A DNA stretch of 64,000 nt from Ridgeia piscesae (Eukaryota; Annelida; Polychaeta; Sabellida; Siboglinidae), in NCBI GenBank assembly GCA_025642075.2, contig JAODUO010000422.1, forward strand, positions 187,001-251,000. Reading direction: 5' to 3'. Shown here in pieces: positions 41,101-52,900 of this stretch. The position numbers and the translations under genes were made by a program. The notes beneath the pieces are model-generated. The model did no database searches and had not been told where the DNA came from. It saw only the letters and a list, made by a program, of their open reading frames with translations. Numbering within the stretch: the first letter of the stretch is position 1; every line of letters starts with the position of its first letter.

Positions 41101-44100
41101 CTAAATTACATTTCTGCGATAACCACTTGATTCATTAATTAAGTATATTTGTAAAAAAAAATTATTAATTCCCTCCCCAATTATACGTGGTATACCGAGG
41201 CATGTTGAGATCACCGTTCATACAGCCAGTGATGTCATGTGACCTGTAGGAACCAGAACTGTCGCTGAAGCGCATTGCCGCATCTGCTTTGAGTGACATC
41301 TGCAAACACTCACCAGAACTAGCGCAGACTGTTGTTGATGCCGGGGCCATTGCACATCTGGCTCAGATGATTCTTAACCCTGACGCCAAGCTCAAGGTCA
41401 GCCTCGCAGCCAGAGAAATCATTGCTAGTGTTTTGTTTTGTATTGATAAAATGTGGGTTATTTAATTGTGTATGATAATATGTTATTTTAAATTCAATTC
41501 AATAACCTGTATTCCAGACTCCACAGGGCACATACAGCAAGTACATGTGACTCTGAGGTCCATATGTTGACATTAGGCAGACAATATGTACAGTATGCAT
41601 TCTGACACTATGCTGTGTATATTAGAAAAATGTATACAGTTGTTTCAGTCAAGTGTTCACATATAAAAGCTTGTTCCAGTGTTTACGAATCGTGGAAGTG
41701 AATCTTAAACTAGAAGTTAGCATGTCATTTAAAATATAGTTAACTATGCAACCTAGTGACCCTGTAGCTTAGACATCTGTCAGGACTCACACGTGGAAAG
41801 CACTGTCGTTGTTGACAACATGACATTGGTTCCCAGTTCCAACAACTAAATTAAGTTCTATTCTATGTGTGAATTCAGTGTCTTCCAATGAATCAGTGCC
41901 GACTGTCTCAGTGCGCATATCAAATCTCATGACATCATACCTTTTGTACAGTAGCTTGTTTTTGTAGTGTCTTGTTTTATGACAGTTGCACGTGCAGAAT
42001 GGCACCAGTACCTCTTCTGACTTTTGAATTGGTTTCTTACGTAAACAGAGACAAGTGTTCTCAGCACTGAGTCAGATCGCGAAGCACTCAGTGGACCTGG
42101 CTGAGATGGTGGTGGAGGCGGAGATATTCCCCGCGGTCCTCACAGGACTCAAGGACCACGACGAGTACGTGAAGAAGAACGTTGCAACTCTCATACGCGA
42201 GATCGCCAAACACACACCAGAGGTAGGTGGAGCTGTAGATACTTGACACACAGAGGTAGGTGGAGCTGTAGATACTTGACACACAGAGGTAGGTGGAGCT
42301 GTAGATACTTGACACACAGAGGTAGGTGGAGCTGTAGATACTTGACACACAGAGGTAGGTGGAGCTGTAGATACTTGACACACAGAGGTAGGTGGAGCTG
42401 TAGATACTTGACACACAGAGGTAGGTGAGCTGTAGATACTGACACACAGAGGTAGGTGGAGCTGTAGATACTGACACACAGAGGTAGGTGGAGCTGTAGA
42501 TACTTGACACACAGAGGTAGGTGGAGCTGTAGATACTTGACACACAGAGGTAGGTGGAGCTGTAGATACTTGACACACAGAGGTAGGTGGAGCTGTAGAT
42601 ACTTGACACACAGAGGTAGGTGGAGCTGTAGATACTTGACACACAGAGGTAGGTGGAGCTGTAGATACTTGACACACAGAGGTAGGTGGAGCTGTAGATA
42701 CTTGACACACATGGTAGGTGGAGCTGTAGATACTTGACACACAGGTAGGTGGAGCTGTAGATACTTGACACACAGGTAGGTGGAGCTGTAATACTTGACA
42801 CACAGAGGTAGGTGGAGCTGTAGATACTGACACACAGGGTAGGTGGAGCTGTAGATACTTGACACACAGAGGTAGGTGGAGCTGTAGATACTTGACACAC
42901 AGAGGTAGGTGGAGCTGTAGATACTTGACACACAGAGGTAGGTGGAGCTGTAGATACTTGACACACAGAGGTAGGTGGAGCTGTAGATACTTGACACACA
43001 TAGGTAGGTGGAGCTGTAGATACTTGACACACAGAGGTAGGTGGAGCTGTAGATACTTGACACACAGAGGTAGGTGGAGCTGTAGATACTTGACACACAG
43101 AGGTAGGTGGAGCTGTAGATACTTGACACACAGAGGTAGGTGGAGCTGTAGATACTTGACACACAGAGGTAGGTGGAGCTGTAGATCTGACAAAGAGGTA
43201 GTGAGCTGCTGACACACAGAGGTAGGTGGAGCTGTAGATACTTGACACACAGAGGTAGGTGGAGCTGTAGATACTTGACACACAGAGGTAGGTGGAGCTG
43301 TAGATACTTGACACACAGAGGTAGGTGGAGCTGTAGATACTTGACACACAGAGGTAGGTGGAGCTGTAGATACTTGACACACAGAGGTAGGTGGAGCTGT
43401 AGATACTTGACACACAGAGGTAGGTGGAGCTGTAGATACTTGACACACAGAGGTAGGTGGAGCTGTAGATACTTGACACACAGAGGTAGGTGGAGCTGTA
43501 GATACTTGACACACAGAGGTAGGTGGAGCTGTAGATACTTGACACACCGAGGTAGGTGGAGCTGTAGATACTTGATTTTATTTGTTTTTTATTTGTCTAC
43601 CTGTTATTTATCAAAATAAGTCATGTTTATTTTAAGTTCTACTGGTTGGTTGTCTACCAGCACTTGTGATTTCATTACTTGCGAGTCATGCACTGGTGAG
43701 TTGTCTACTTGTGAGCTGTCTACTTGCAACCTATCTACTTGTGAGTTGTCTACTTTGGAGTTATTTACATGTGATATGTCTACCTATGAATTGGCTATTT
43801 TTAGTTTGTCTGTTTACAAGTTGTGTACTTCATCTTGTGAGCTGTCTACCTGTGAGCTGTCTACTTGTGAGTTGTCTTGACGTGTTGTCTACTTGTGTGT
43901 ACTTGCAGCTGTCCCAGTTGATAGTGAATGCGGGCGGGGTGGCGGCCATGGTGGACTATGTGGGAGACACTAAGGGCAACGTGCGGCTGCCAGGCATCAT
44001 GATGCTGGGCTACGTCGCTGCTCACTCAGAGAACCTGGCGATGGCTGTCATTGTGTCCAAGGTAAGTCATAGGTGACATGAACAATTCAACACACATCTG

Positions 44101-44393
44101 TCACACAGTAAAGTTGACATTTAGAGACGTTTCCTCGTGTTCTCTCACAGAGCAGAGAAAAAGCAGCCCAGCCGCCAGATTTGAGTAGCGTTGTTTTAGT
44201 AACGTTGAACTGGAACAGTATCTCTATTTTAAATAGACGTCATAAACATTACTTTATAATTTGTCCGACAACTTTGCAAAAAAATCACGAAGAAAAAGTG
44301 GATAATAGATAGATAAAATGCTAACTAAAATGAGGCAAACATTTGTTGTTTCAAAAAAATTCACGTTCTATTTTAATAAACAGTTTATATACT

Positions 44394-44436
<43 letters not shown>

Positions 44437-46318
44437 CTTTAAATGTCTTATGATAAATATATAAGTCCTTTGTATTCATGTACTTCACAAATGAATAATG
44501 ACTAGAGAAACCATTCATCAGTATGTTACTCCACCCCAGGGTGTGGTGCAGCTGGCCATTGCCCTGTCGGAGGAGCCTGAAGACCACATCCAGGCTGCCT
44601 CTGCCTGGGCCCTGGGGCAGATTGGACGGCACACACCAGAACACTCCAAGGCCGTCGCTGTCGCCAACGTCCTGCCAAAGTTGCTGCAATGTTACCTCCG
44701 CGCAGATGCTTCTGAAGATCTCCAAACGAAGGTACGTTCCAGAACACAGCTGTGAGTTGGACTATGGCTCTAGGGTGACCATAAGTCACGACAGCCAGCT
44801 TGGACATGATGTAACCACTGACTATTGCTGAAATGTGATCTATAGCATCTTGTTTAAGATTTCTATCAGGAATTTCCATCCAAGCAGCTGATATACTTAA
44901 TTCTGGATATGTTTTACCATTATTTAGCACAAACGTTTAGAAATTAATACCTGTTACATCAGTGTGGGACAGTATCATCTTGTCAAGTCTCTTTTTAACT
45001 GTATTTATCCACCTTCATCCTCCACAGGATCATCTGTTTGGTGAAAACTTTTATATTACATACTGACTTATAGGCTCCCTAACCCGATGCTTTGATGCAC
45101 GTGGGTTTCTGAGGATTTAGGCACAGTATTATTAATATTAACGACACAATAACTTCTTTTGCACGTAAAACCTTTGAAACAAGCTCATGGACGCCTCAAA
45201 ACAAATGGGTTGGTCAACGTCAGAATAGATAAGCCTGATTAAACTGTCAACATACAGATGAATCCACCACAAACCCCAGCTGGATACAGATGTCATTCCA
45301 ATAAAATGAATTATTGTTTAAACTGCCAGTCTAACGGCTGCTGTGTTGTGTCACTGACAGGCGAAGAAGGCACTAAAGAACATTCTGCAGAAGTGCGTGC
45401 ACCTGCCCGCCCTGGAGCCCCTCCTGCACGATGCACCCCCCAACATCCTTAAACACGTGGTGGGCCAGTTCAGCAAGGTGCTGCCACACGACTCGAAGGC
45501 ACGACGTCTCTTTGTCACAAGCAGCGGCCTCAAGAAGATACAGGAGATCAAGGCGGAGCCAGGCACTGCTCTAGCGGAGTACATCAACACCATCAACAAC
45601 TGCTATCCCGAGGAGATTGTCAAGTGAGTCCTCATTTGTTAGTTGTCATTGCTACGTCCTCACCCGTCAAAGCAGCAAGTTCAGATCAGAAATACAGTTT
45701 TTTTTTTTAAATATCACAGATGAGCTGTGATTGTTACATTGAATAACTTTAAAAAATAAGATCAACTTTATATGATAATATGTGTCTACATAGTCCCAAG
45801 GCAGTAGGCAATGTATTGCTAATTATTCATTTTGCATTTCAAGGCCTTTATTAAATTACTGTTATTGTGAGAAGATTTAATAAAAACAAGATACGTTTTG
45901 CGCAGTTGCGCCAACATATTGCAGTACGTAGCAAATAGATCCTGTTATTTCCAAACAACTGAAAAATATTTGGTGAAAAAATTGAACTGCAGAAGTACAG
46001 ATTGTTTATAGATACATTGACCAAATACTGGCATACCAAATTAGAATTATGATAGCCCAAATCAGTTGTTCAAGTTTCTTTCATTTTCTTTCTTTTCTAA
46101 CCTTAGCATAGAAGACAAAACCAGTGTTATCAACTTTCATGGTTAATCGTGATAGTGTGACTCATAAGACATAATAAAATATCATAATGTAAGTAGACTT
46201 TTGTTATTCTGCATACATTGTAGTTTTGCTCAATGACAGCTGTGTTTGTTGCAGGTATTACTCACCAGGGTATTCCGATGCTCTCCTCGAGCGTGTGGAA
46301 CAGTATCAGCCCCAGTGA
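38186..46318 (+). CDS. SPAG6: SPAG6 / PF16 axonemal central-apparatus protein, complete in ten coding exons
   Basis: Armadillo-repeat protein of the C1 central microtubule of motile cilia and flagella. Coding exons: 38186-38210, 39476-39738, 40226-40409, 40726-40784, 41250-41396, 42049-42222, 43909-44061, 44540-44731, 45361-45623, 46255-46318. All junctions are GT-AG and in frame. They sum to 1524 nt, or 507 aa plus TGA, against about 509 aa in vertebrates. It starts MSQRQVLQVFEQYQKSRTQF, as in vertebrate SPAG6. Tandem ARM repeats fill most of the chain (for example QQTAALALGRLANYNDDLAE, KESAAWALGYIARHN, ASALSDICKHSPELAQTVV), and the end is conserved (LPHDSKARRLFV near residue 430; final YYSPGYSDALLERVEQYQP). 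No frame break is seen. Intron 6 (42223-43908) is mostly a 33-bp minisatellite starting at its donor. A possible X-box lies upstream. A poly(A) signal AATAAA is at about 46807. Confidence 0.97.
42214..43575 (+). repeat. 33-bp minisatellite containing the SPAG6 exon 6 splice donor (about 41 copies)
   Basis: Unit: GTAGGTGGAGCTGTAGATAC followed by TTGACACACAGAG. The exon 6 end and donor, ACACACCAGAG|GTAGGT at 42222/42223, is itself the first boundary of the array, so every unit repeats an exon-end look-alike (CACACAGAG) plus GTAGGT. Each unit also begins with GT and ends with AG. Units are nearly identical; small deletions cluster around 42425-42480, 42715-42840 and 43180-43215. Read on from exon 6 in frame, the first unit gives a TGA at 42244-42246. 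Long minus-strand frames are artefacts. Confidence 0.97.
43680..43905 (+). repeat. degenerate (TGTCTACTTGTGAGC)-like repeat before the SPAG6 exon 7 acceptor
   Basis: Imperfect copies of TTGTGAGTTGTCTAC at about 15-20-bp spacing run up to the ACTTGCAG acceptor of exon 7. They are more diverged than the 33-bp array at the other end of the intron. Confidence 0.7.
44398..44431. repeat. (TA)n microsatellite in SPAG6 intron 7
   Basis: About 16 TA units. Confidence 0.95.
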
Positions 46319-46806
46319 GGGTCGCTGGACTAGTGGCACCAAGTCGACTCAACTTGGTGCTGCGTCGTCTGTCACTGATGTATACAAATGTATTTATCTA
46401 GAACATTGTTTACCATATTTAATATGCACACCGACGTAGTTTGTAGTGGAGATGGGAGTTGTGTAAAGTTACTAAAGCCGAAATGGATGTTTGCTGTTTT
46501 ATGTGGAAAGGGGACATTTATGTTTTGTACACTGTCTGCCTGGAACAAACCAGTCAGGCGATGTTTGTTGAATTTGTGACGTCTTGTATATTAGTGAGTT
46601 ATGTTTGTGTTTTAACTGTATGTGATGACTTGCTAAATGTTAGTGTCATAAATGACCAGAACAACATGTTATTTGAAATAGGACCAGGATTTATATATTT
46701 AGGGTTTTATCTTAAATATATTAAAAAAATACAATTAAAATATAGTAATTCGCTGTCACAAATGTGATGACAACACTATTGACATATTCCTGGTAAAATA
46801 CTATGT

Positions 46807-46812
46807 AATAAA
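46807..46812 (+). terminator. candidate poly(A) signal of SPAG6
   Basis: AATAAA in the sequence TATGTAATAAACTTAA, about 490 nt after the SPAG6 stop. A second AATAAA lies near 46923. Confidence 0.5.
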
Positions 46813-46829
46813 CTTAATTTATTAGACAA

Positions 46830-49800
46830 ATTTCATATTTCAGTGTGTTGCTTTGTGTCATAACTGACTGCGATGTGAACTTTTTGTAAGATTACCTAAC
46901 AGCCATGTTTTAAAAGCATATGAAATAAAGACAACATAAATAACGAATTGGGTGTACTGGTTTGTTTGGGTGTGACACAGTAAGAGGAGTTTCCCAGAAG
47001 AATGCTGGGGTATTGTGGGCTAGGGAGGGTGTGTGTGGGGCACCAAGTGAGGGGTAGTTAAGGAGGGCCCAGAAGCAGCAGTACACCCCGGCTGCCACCT
47101 CTTCATTTACCCTTAGAGGGGCGCTACATACACAAAGGAGTTGAAGATGGTTGTTTTAAGGGTTTGTATCAGATGTTTGTTATGAAGTAATCTGAGCAGT
47201 GATCTCATGCACTGGTTCTAGCCAGTTTTATCATTAATGTTGGATGTCGGACGACTTGGATTGTTCAGAACTTTATGCATATTTTCTGTTATTTTTCCAA
47301 GGTTTGCTGATGAATTGGATATGAATTAAGCCAGGTGAAATTGTGAAAACAATAAGGCGTTGCTTTACTTCCAAGAAATTATAGATAAAGCACTGAAAGA
47401 TTAGCAACCAAGATGTAAACCTTTAACTTGGAGGCATGCACACACATAACGACCGTGCCTTGCTCACAGTCAAACAAAACAAGCGAGTCATCAGAATTGT
47501 TTTATTCTCAATTCTTGTGTGCAAAAATCCAAGACTATGATCCATCTTTGTTCCGGGGAAATTGCCAAAGAAATCACTACCTAGAGTATGTACAATTGGA
47601 TAAGCTCATCTTTACATTATCAAGTACAAAAATAATTTTGAACACAACTTGCATCTACACAGGCGGGACAGAAACGAGGCTCTGGCCCTCGCCCTCATGT
47701 ACACAGACACCTAGAAATACACGGAGAATAATATAGCAATGACTCCTTCTAGCTCATTTTACACAGAAAAGCAACGGAGGCAACTTAACATTAAGCAAAA
47801 TACAACTATGTACAGACATTCCTACGAATGTTATTATGATCACAGCTGCAACTTCCTGTGAACTGTAGTAAAAACAACAACAACAACAATTCAACAACAA
47901 CACTACTGATGGACTTTCCTAACCCAAGCGTGTCACGTGACAACGGTGTTGACACGACACAGCTGGCACCAGCACCAGATGTATCACATGACTCACATGA
48001 CAGTGTCACACAGTGTACAACAGGACAGCCTAATGGTATCCCACAATGCCATTTCCTGTGCTGTGAACATCTCAATACAGGAGTATGCAGCAGTAAAAGA
48101 ATTTGACACACTGTAACAGGTCCCCATTCTCCACACTACCAGTGCTACTGACGGACTGGTAATGTCTGCTCATCTTTTTGGACACATTTTAAATGAACCA
48201 CCGACCTTGTATTGATTTTGAATATATAAACATTTGTTCAGATCTGTATTAAGCTGGTATATTGTACATGAATAAAGCAGAAACTATTTTTACTGTACAT
48301 CCGGTGTACAACTGGCACTGCTTGCTGACATGGTTTAATGCCATTTGGGCTGTTGTGAAGTTTTTCCAAACTACATCAAGTTGCCTACAACCAGCACAAA
48401 CAGTTAAGTCACTTAAGACCCAAGGCACTAGGCACTATCAGTGACACTACACAACTGTGTGGTCGACCCCACATTCCTTGTTACTGGACAGAATCACTAC
48501 TCAACCAGTTACAACCAACATTTATGTACACAGCAGCATTTGTTGCCATTCACTGACCATTCATCAGCCAGTTCTTTCAGCTAAGATATTGACACTCAAG
48601 CATATATCAAATAAAAAACTGGTTGTGATCACAACTTGCAAGAGTGACGACAGTTTATTATAACCAGTTCAAACTATACACAATTGAAAATTGCAACTGA
48701 TTAATGTCCCGCAATCTCTGTAACTGATCAATATGATCGTATACAATCATAGTAACAATTTGATTAATTATGCACAACCAGAGTAGAACATTCTATATAC
48801 ATTCCACACTCGACCAAACAGAGTTCTAGATCAGACTCACCAGACTAAATCAGTCGTGTCTTATTTCTAACCCATCAGCAATACAGCTGACCAACTGAAT
48901 TCCTTACCATTATATTTTTGACTGATAACATGTTTATAATCAGAAAACATCTTAATTTGTGAGTCAGAATGTAGTTGATAATTATAACTGAAACTTTTCA
49001 GTGCTCCTCTGTACAGAGAATGGGGTGTTTATTATAAGCTAAATAAACTTGTCAAAGACTGCACATGTTTAGAACATGTAAGTACTTAGTCAGCCAGCAA
49101 AACACAAGCACACCAACAACGTACACAGACTATAAACCAACGACACACTGGCTGGCAGACTGAGGCTGGCAGACTGAGGCTGGCAGACTGAGGCTGGCAG
49201 ACTGAGGCTGACAGACTGAGGCCGACAGACTGAGGCTGGCAGGCTGAGGCTGGCCGGCTGAGGCTGGCAGACTGAGGCTGGCACTAACAGGTTGCAATAT
49301 ATACAAATACTGACTCGAATAAACACTTGTGTACGACATAACACCGCCTTACACTCAGCACCCTCCCTGGTACTACACTCCAACACCAACAGCCCGGCAC
49401 TCGGCTCATACCACACTGCCATCTGTGTTAACACCTACAAGTCTCACTGGATGTTGTCACGCCAATCTAGTCATCTTCTGACGTCTCAAGGATGACATCC
49501 CTAACTTCTGTCCACCATTGATGACTGATGAATTCAGCACATCACAGATGAGACAAGATGTCTGCACGATGGACAACACATGTCGATTTTGCTCATGATG
49601 CATAATACTATCATCTGACTGGTCACTCCACATGGTGGACATTGTTTGACCGTCTTCACCACCATGACATTATCTGACCACTCTGGGTCGGGTTGATCAG
49701 GTCACAGTGTCAACACATACATGGTTACGTTGGTGGATTGGTGTTAACACAGTTGCGTGTCATCCAGTGACACTTCTTTCATGTCAATTTGTCATTGACA

Positions 49801-49900
49801 CAGCACCAGTCATCACAGACGTCATGTCACAATAACAGTTACACTGACCACAGTAATGGTTCGTCACAGCACGGTTAATGACGCGATGATGACATCCTGT
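46830..49900. other. intergenic space between convergent SPAG6 and FMNL, with likely FMNL 3' UTR
   Basis: No coding gene is recognised. FMNL ends at 49901 on the minus strand, so its 3' UTR extends to lower coordinates. Minus-strand AATAAA motifs at 49028-49033 and 48654-48659 are candidate poly(A) signals. A 14-bp array lies at 49150-49283. Confidence 0.5.
49150..49283. repeat. 14-bp minisatellite (about 9 copies)
   Basis: Copies of GCTGGCAGACTGAG with a few substitutions, about 620 bp beyond the FMNL stop and probably in or just past its 3' UTR. Confidence 0.92.
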
Positions 49901-52900
49901 CTAGTACTGTCGTGGCTCTCCAGCTGGTGTCATCTCAACACGTCTTCGCTGACTGCGTCGAATTGCGTCAGCACGTCGGTATGGCTCATTTTTCAAGTCT
50001 AAACAACAAACATTAACATCAGTACATTCTCCATATTATTACTATTAGTTTCACCACGATAGCAAAACTATAGTCACCATGGTAACATAACTAATTACCA
50101 GAGTAACATAATTAGTGTCCCCAGCAATATAACGATAGTTATGGCAGTATGACATCAATGTTGTAACTATAGACACTAAATACAGTGACATCAGTAACAG
50201 TCACCTCTCTGTTACAAAACAGCTGTGAATACCCATGGAAAGGTGCATTACAAAGCCATGTTTCACTGCAGTGTCAAGACTCGTGGAAGACACACAACAT
50301 GGACTGTGGCAGACTGCCAACATGTCTTCCTTTACAGAAGGCAAGTGACACCCCCAAGCTTACATTAATGACAAGTGACCCCCCCCAAGCTTACATTAAT
50401 GACAAGTGACCCCCACACACCTAGCAGGATGTCCTCCAGCGCCCCGTGGTAGACGTCATCTCGGTTCAACACTTTCTTCTCGTTGATCTGTCTTTGTCGC
50501 TTCTTCAGCTCTGACACAACGGACTCCTATAACATATCGTTGCCATGGTGACAGGAAACATGAATACATACATGAAATCAGATAAGCGTATTGCATGTGT
50601 AATTAACACATAAATAATTATCGCTATGGTAACATGTAAAAAACAGTCACAAGTTCTGTGCAGTTACCGTCTCTGGTGTGTTATGTGAAGTATGAAGATG
50701 ACAATGCCGAATGGACACTGAAGAGTTAGCAAATAGAGGGAATCATCTATCTACCATCAAACGTATATAATTTGAAACAATACCACAAACACAGTTCCCG
50801 TGGTATAAGTTATCTCTCTGACAAGAAGAATGCGTAACGCTACCTGTCCTGGCTTCCTAGGGCCCTGGGACTTCTTCTTCTGTCGGATGGAGTCGAGAAG
50901 TCCCACCTTTTGTGTCTCCTCCAACCTCCTGCGCTGTTCCACGTCCAACACAGCTTGCTGGGGACATAAACACGCTTCAACTGTTGGCTGCTTTTTAGAA
51001 TGGCTTTGTGTCAATAACCACACCTACCTTGTACAAATTCTGACACGCTGGGTCACTGGAGTGTGTTGTTCAATATTGAAGGCATCATTGGAGAAATTAT
51101 TAAATATATGTTTACTTGGCCAAGTCAAACATTAAAAAAACAGAAATTTTTTCCAATTCTAGACTGTAAATCTTATGTCATTTGTTCTATTGAACTTTAT
51201 AAAACTGTGCACAGAACATAACCATTGACACATTTGAACATGAAGAGGAATAAATCATGTTTTTACAACTGCCAACATTAGCAGATATTGATCTTCAAAG
51301 ATACTGGCACATGAAAAGTCATTATTATTATTATTGACTGTATCCATGACAACACAGGCAGTCAGAATCTGAGGTAAACATTCTGTGTCTTTGCCAACAC
51401 CATTGTAACATAACAGAACTACCGACAATCCACTGTCCAAGCACCTGCACGGACAGGTCAGTTAGAAGTGTGCACACAACCACAAGTGAATGGAGTGTGG
51501 AGTATTTACCAACCTTGTACGACTGGACAAACTTGACAAAGAGGGAGAAGAAGGTGTTGGGAGCCAGCGTCTTGGGATTCTCCCCGAAATACTCCACCAC
51601 CTGCGCATACATGTCCTGCCAGGGACAAGAAGTGTTTGAGGTTACCTGCGCTCAGCAACGTCTCACTCAATAATCTACATACGTTGTGGTTAGAATGCTA
51701 TGGTCTTACATAATTTCATTCAACATTTCAGCCTTTTTCATAAAATTATCACCAAGCTGACATATCAATGGTCTTTTTATGTCTCCACATCACAAGATGG
51801 GATCTACATTCATGCGATGTCCAAGTCAGATAGTCCAATTTTGTATTTATTCTTACAAAAATACATTAAGATGTACAGTGACATTGTTCATTTGAATAAA
51901 GGTAAATATTTTCTGAATAAAAAGATTAATAAAATATTAAACAATGATCATTGTTCACTAAACAACTAACACTAAAACAGATAAATGTGCTATGATATCT
52001 AAAAAGCTCGTTCATTTTCATCAAACTGTCGCTCTGAATGCGAGGGTTGTGTAGCTTCACTCCCCCATTTGTAGGTGGCGCTACTGACCTGTGCGGTTTT
52101 TGCATCGGCCCTGAGCTTGGTGAGTTTGTCCTCTGAGTTGGCGAGGAAGTCCTTGAGGATGGCGGGGGGGTCGCGGTCCTTCCTCGCCTCGTACTCCCTC
52201 CTCGTCATCTCCATCCCCTTCACCAGCTCACTGATGTCCATCACCACATTCTCCAGCGACACTACGACACAATATGACACGGTGACACAACATGATACAG
52301 GCACACTACATGACACAGCAAGATTACATGATACAGTGGGACTACATAACACAGCAACACCACATGACAGTAAGACTACATGACACAGTGATATGACAGT
52401 GACACCACTTAATGCAGAGACACTACATGACACAGCCATCTCTGATGTCCATCCTACAAGACACTGACAGTTACATTACATGACACAGCAAAACTACATG
52501 ACACAACAATATTACATGACCAAGAAACTGCATGACTCAGCAAAACTACTTGACACAGTGACAGTGATACTACATGGAAATGACACAACAGACTATAAGA
52601 ACATGCAATGACACTATAAAAGACACAACACTACATGACACAGTGACACTACAAGACATTGTGATGCTACAATTACATTACCAGACAACAACAACATATG
52701 ATGACAGAAGCTACCAATTCTACATGTCAGACTGGTGTTTGAAGTCATGTGACACATGGTGACATCTGATCTAGACGGTTCTCCCCAAGTCTCTTAACTT
52801 TTTAACTAACTGGGCCATGCCATGCCATTACTGCTGATGCATCACTGACATGGTCCCTACCGACATGGTCCCTACCGACATGGTCCCTACCAACATGGTC

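Noticed and set aside
42072..43547. Minus-strand frames of 323-491 codons opposite SPAG6
   Set aside because: Antisense translation of the 33-bp intronic repeat.
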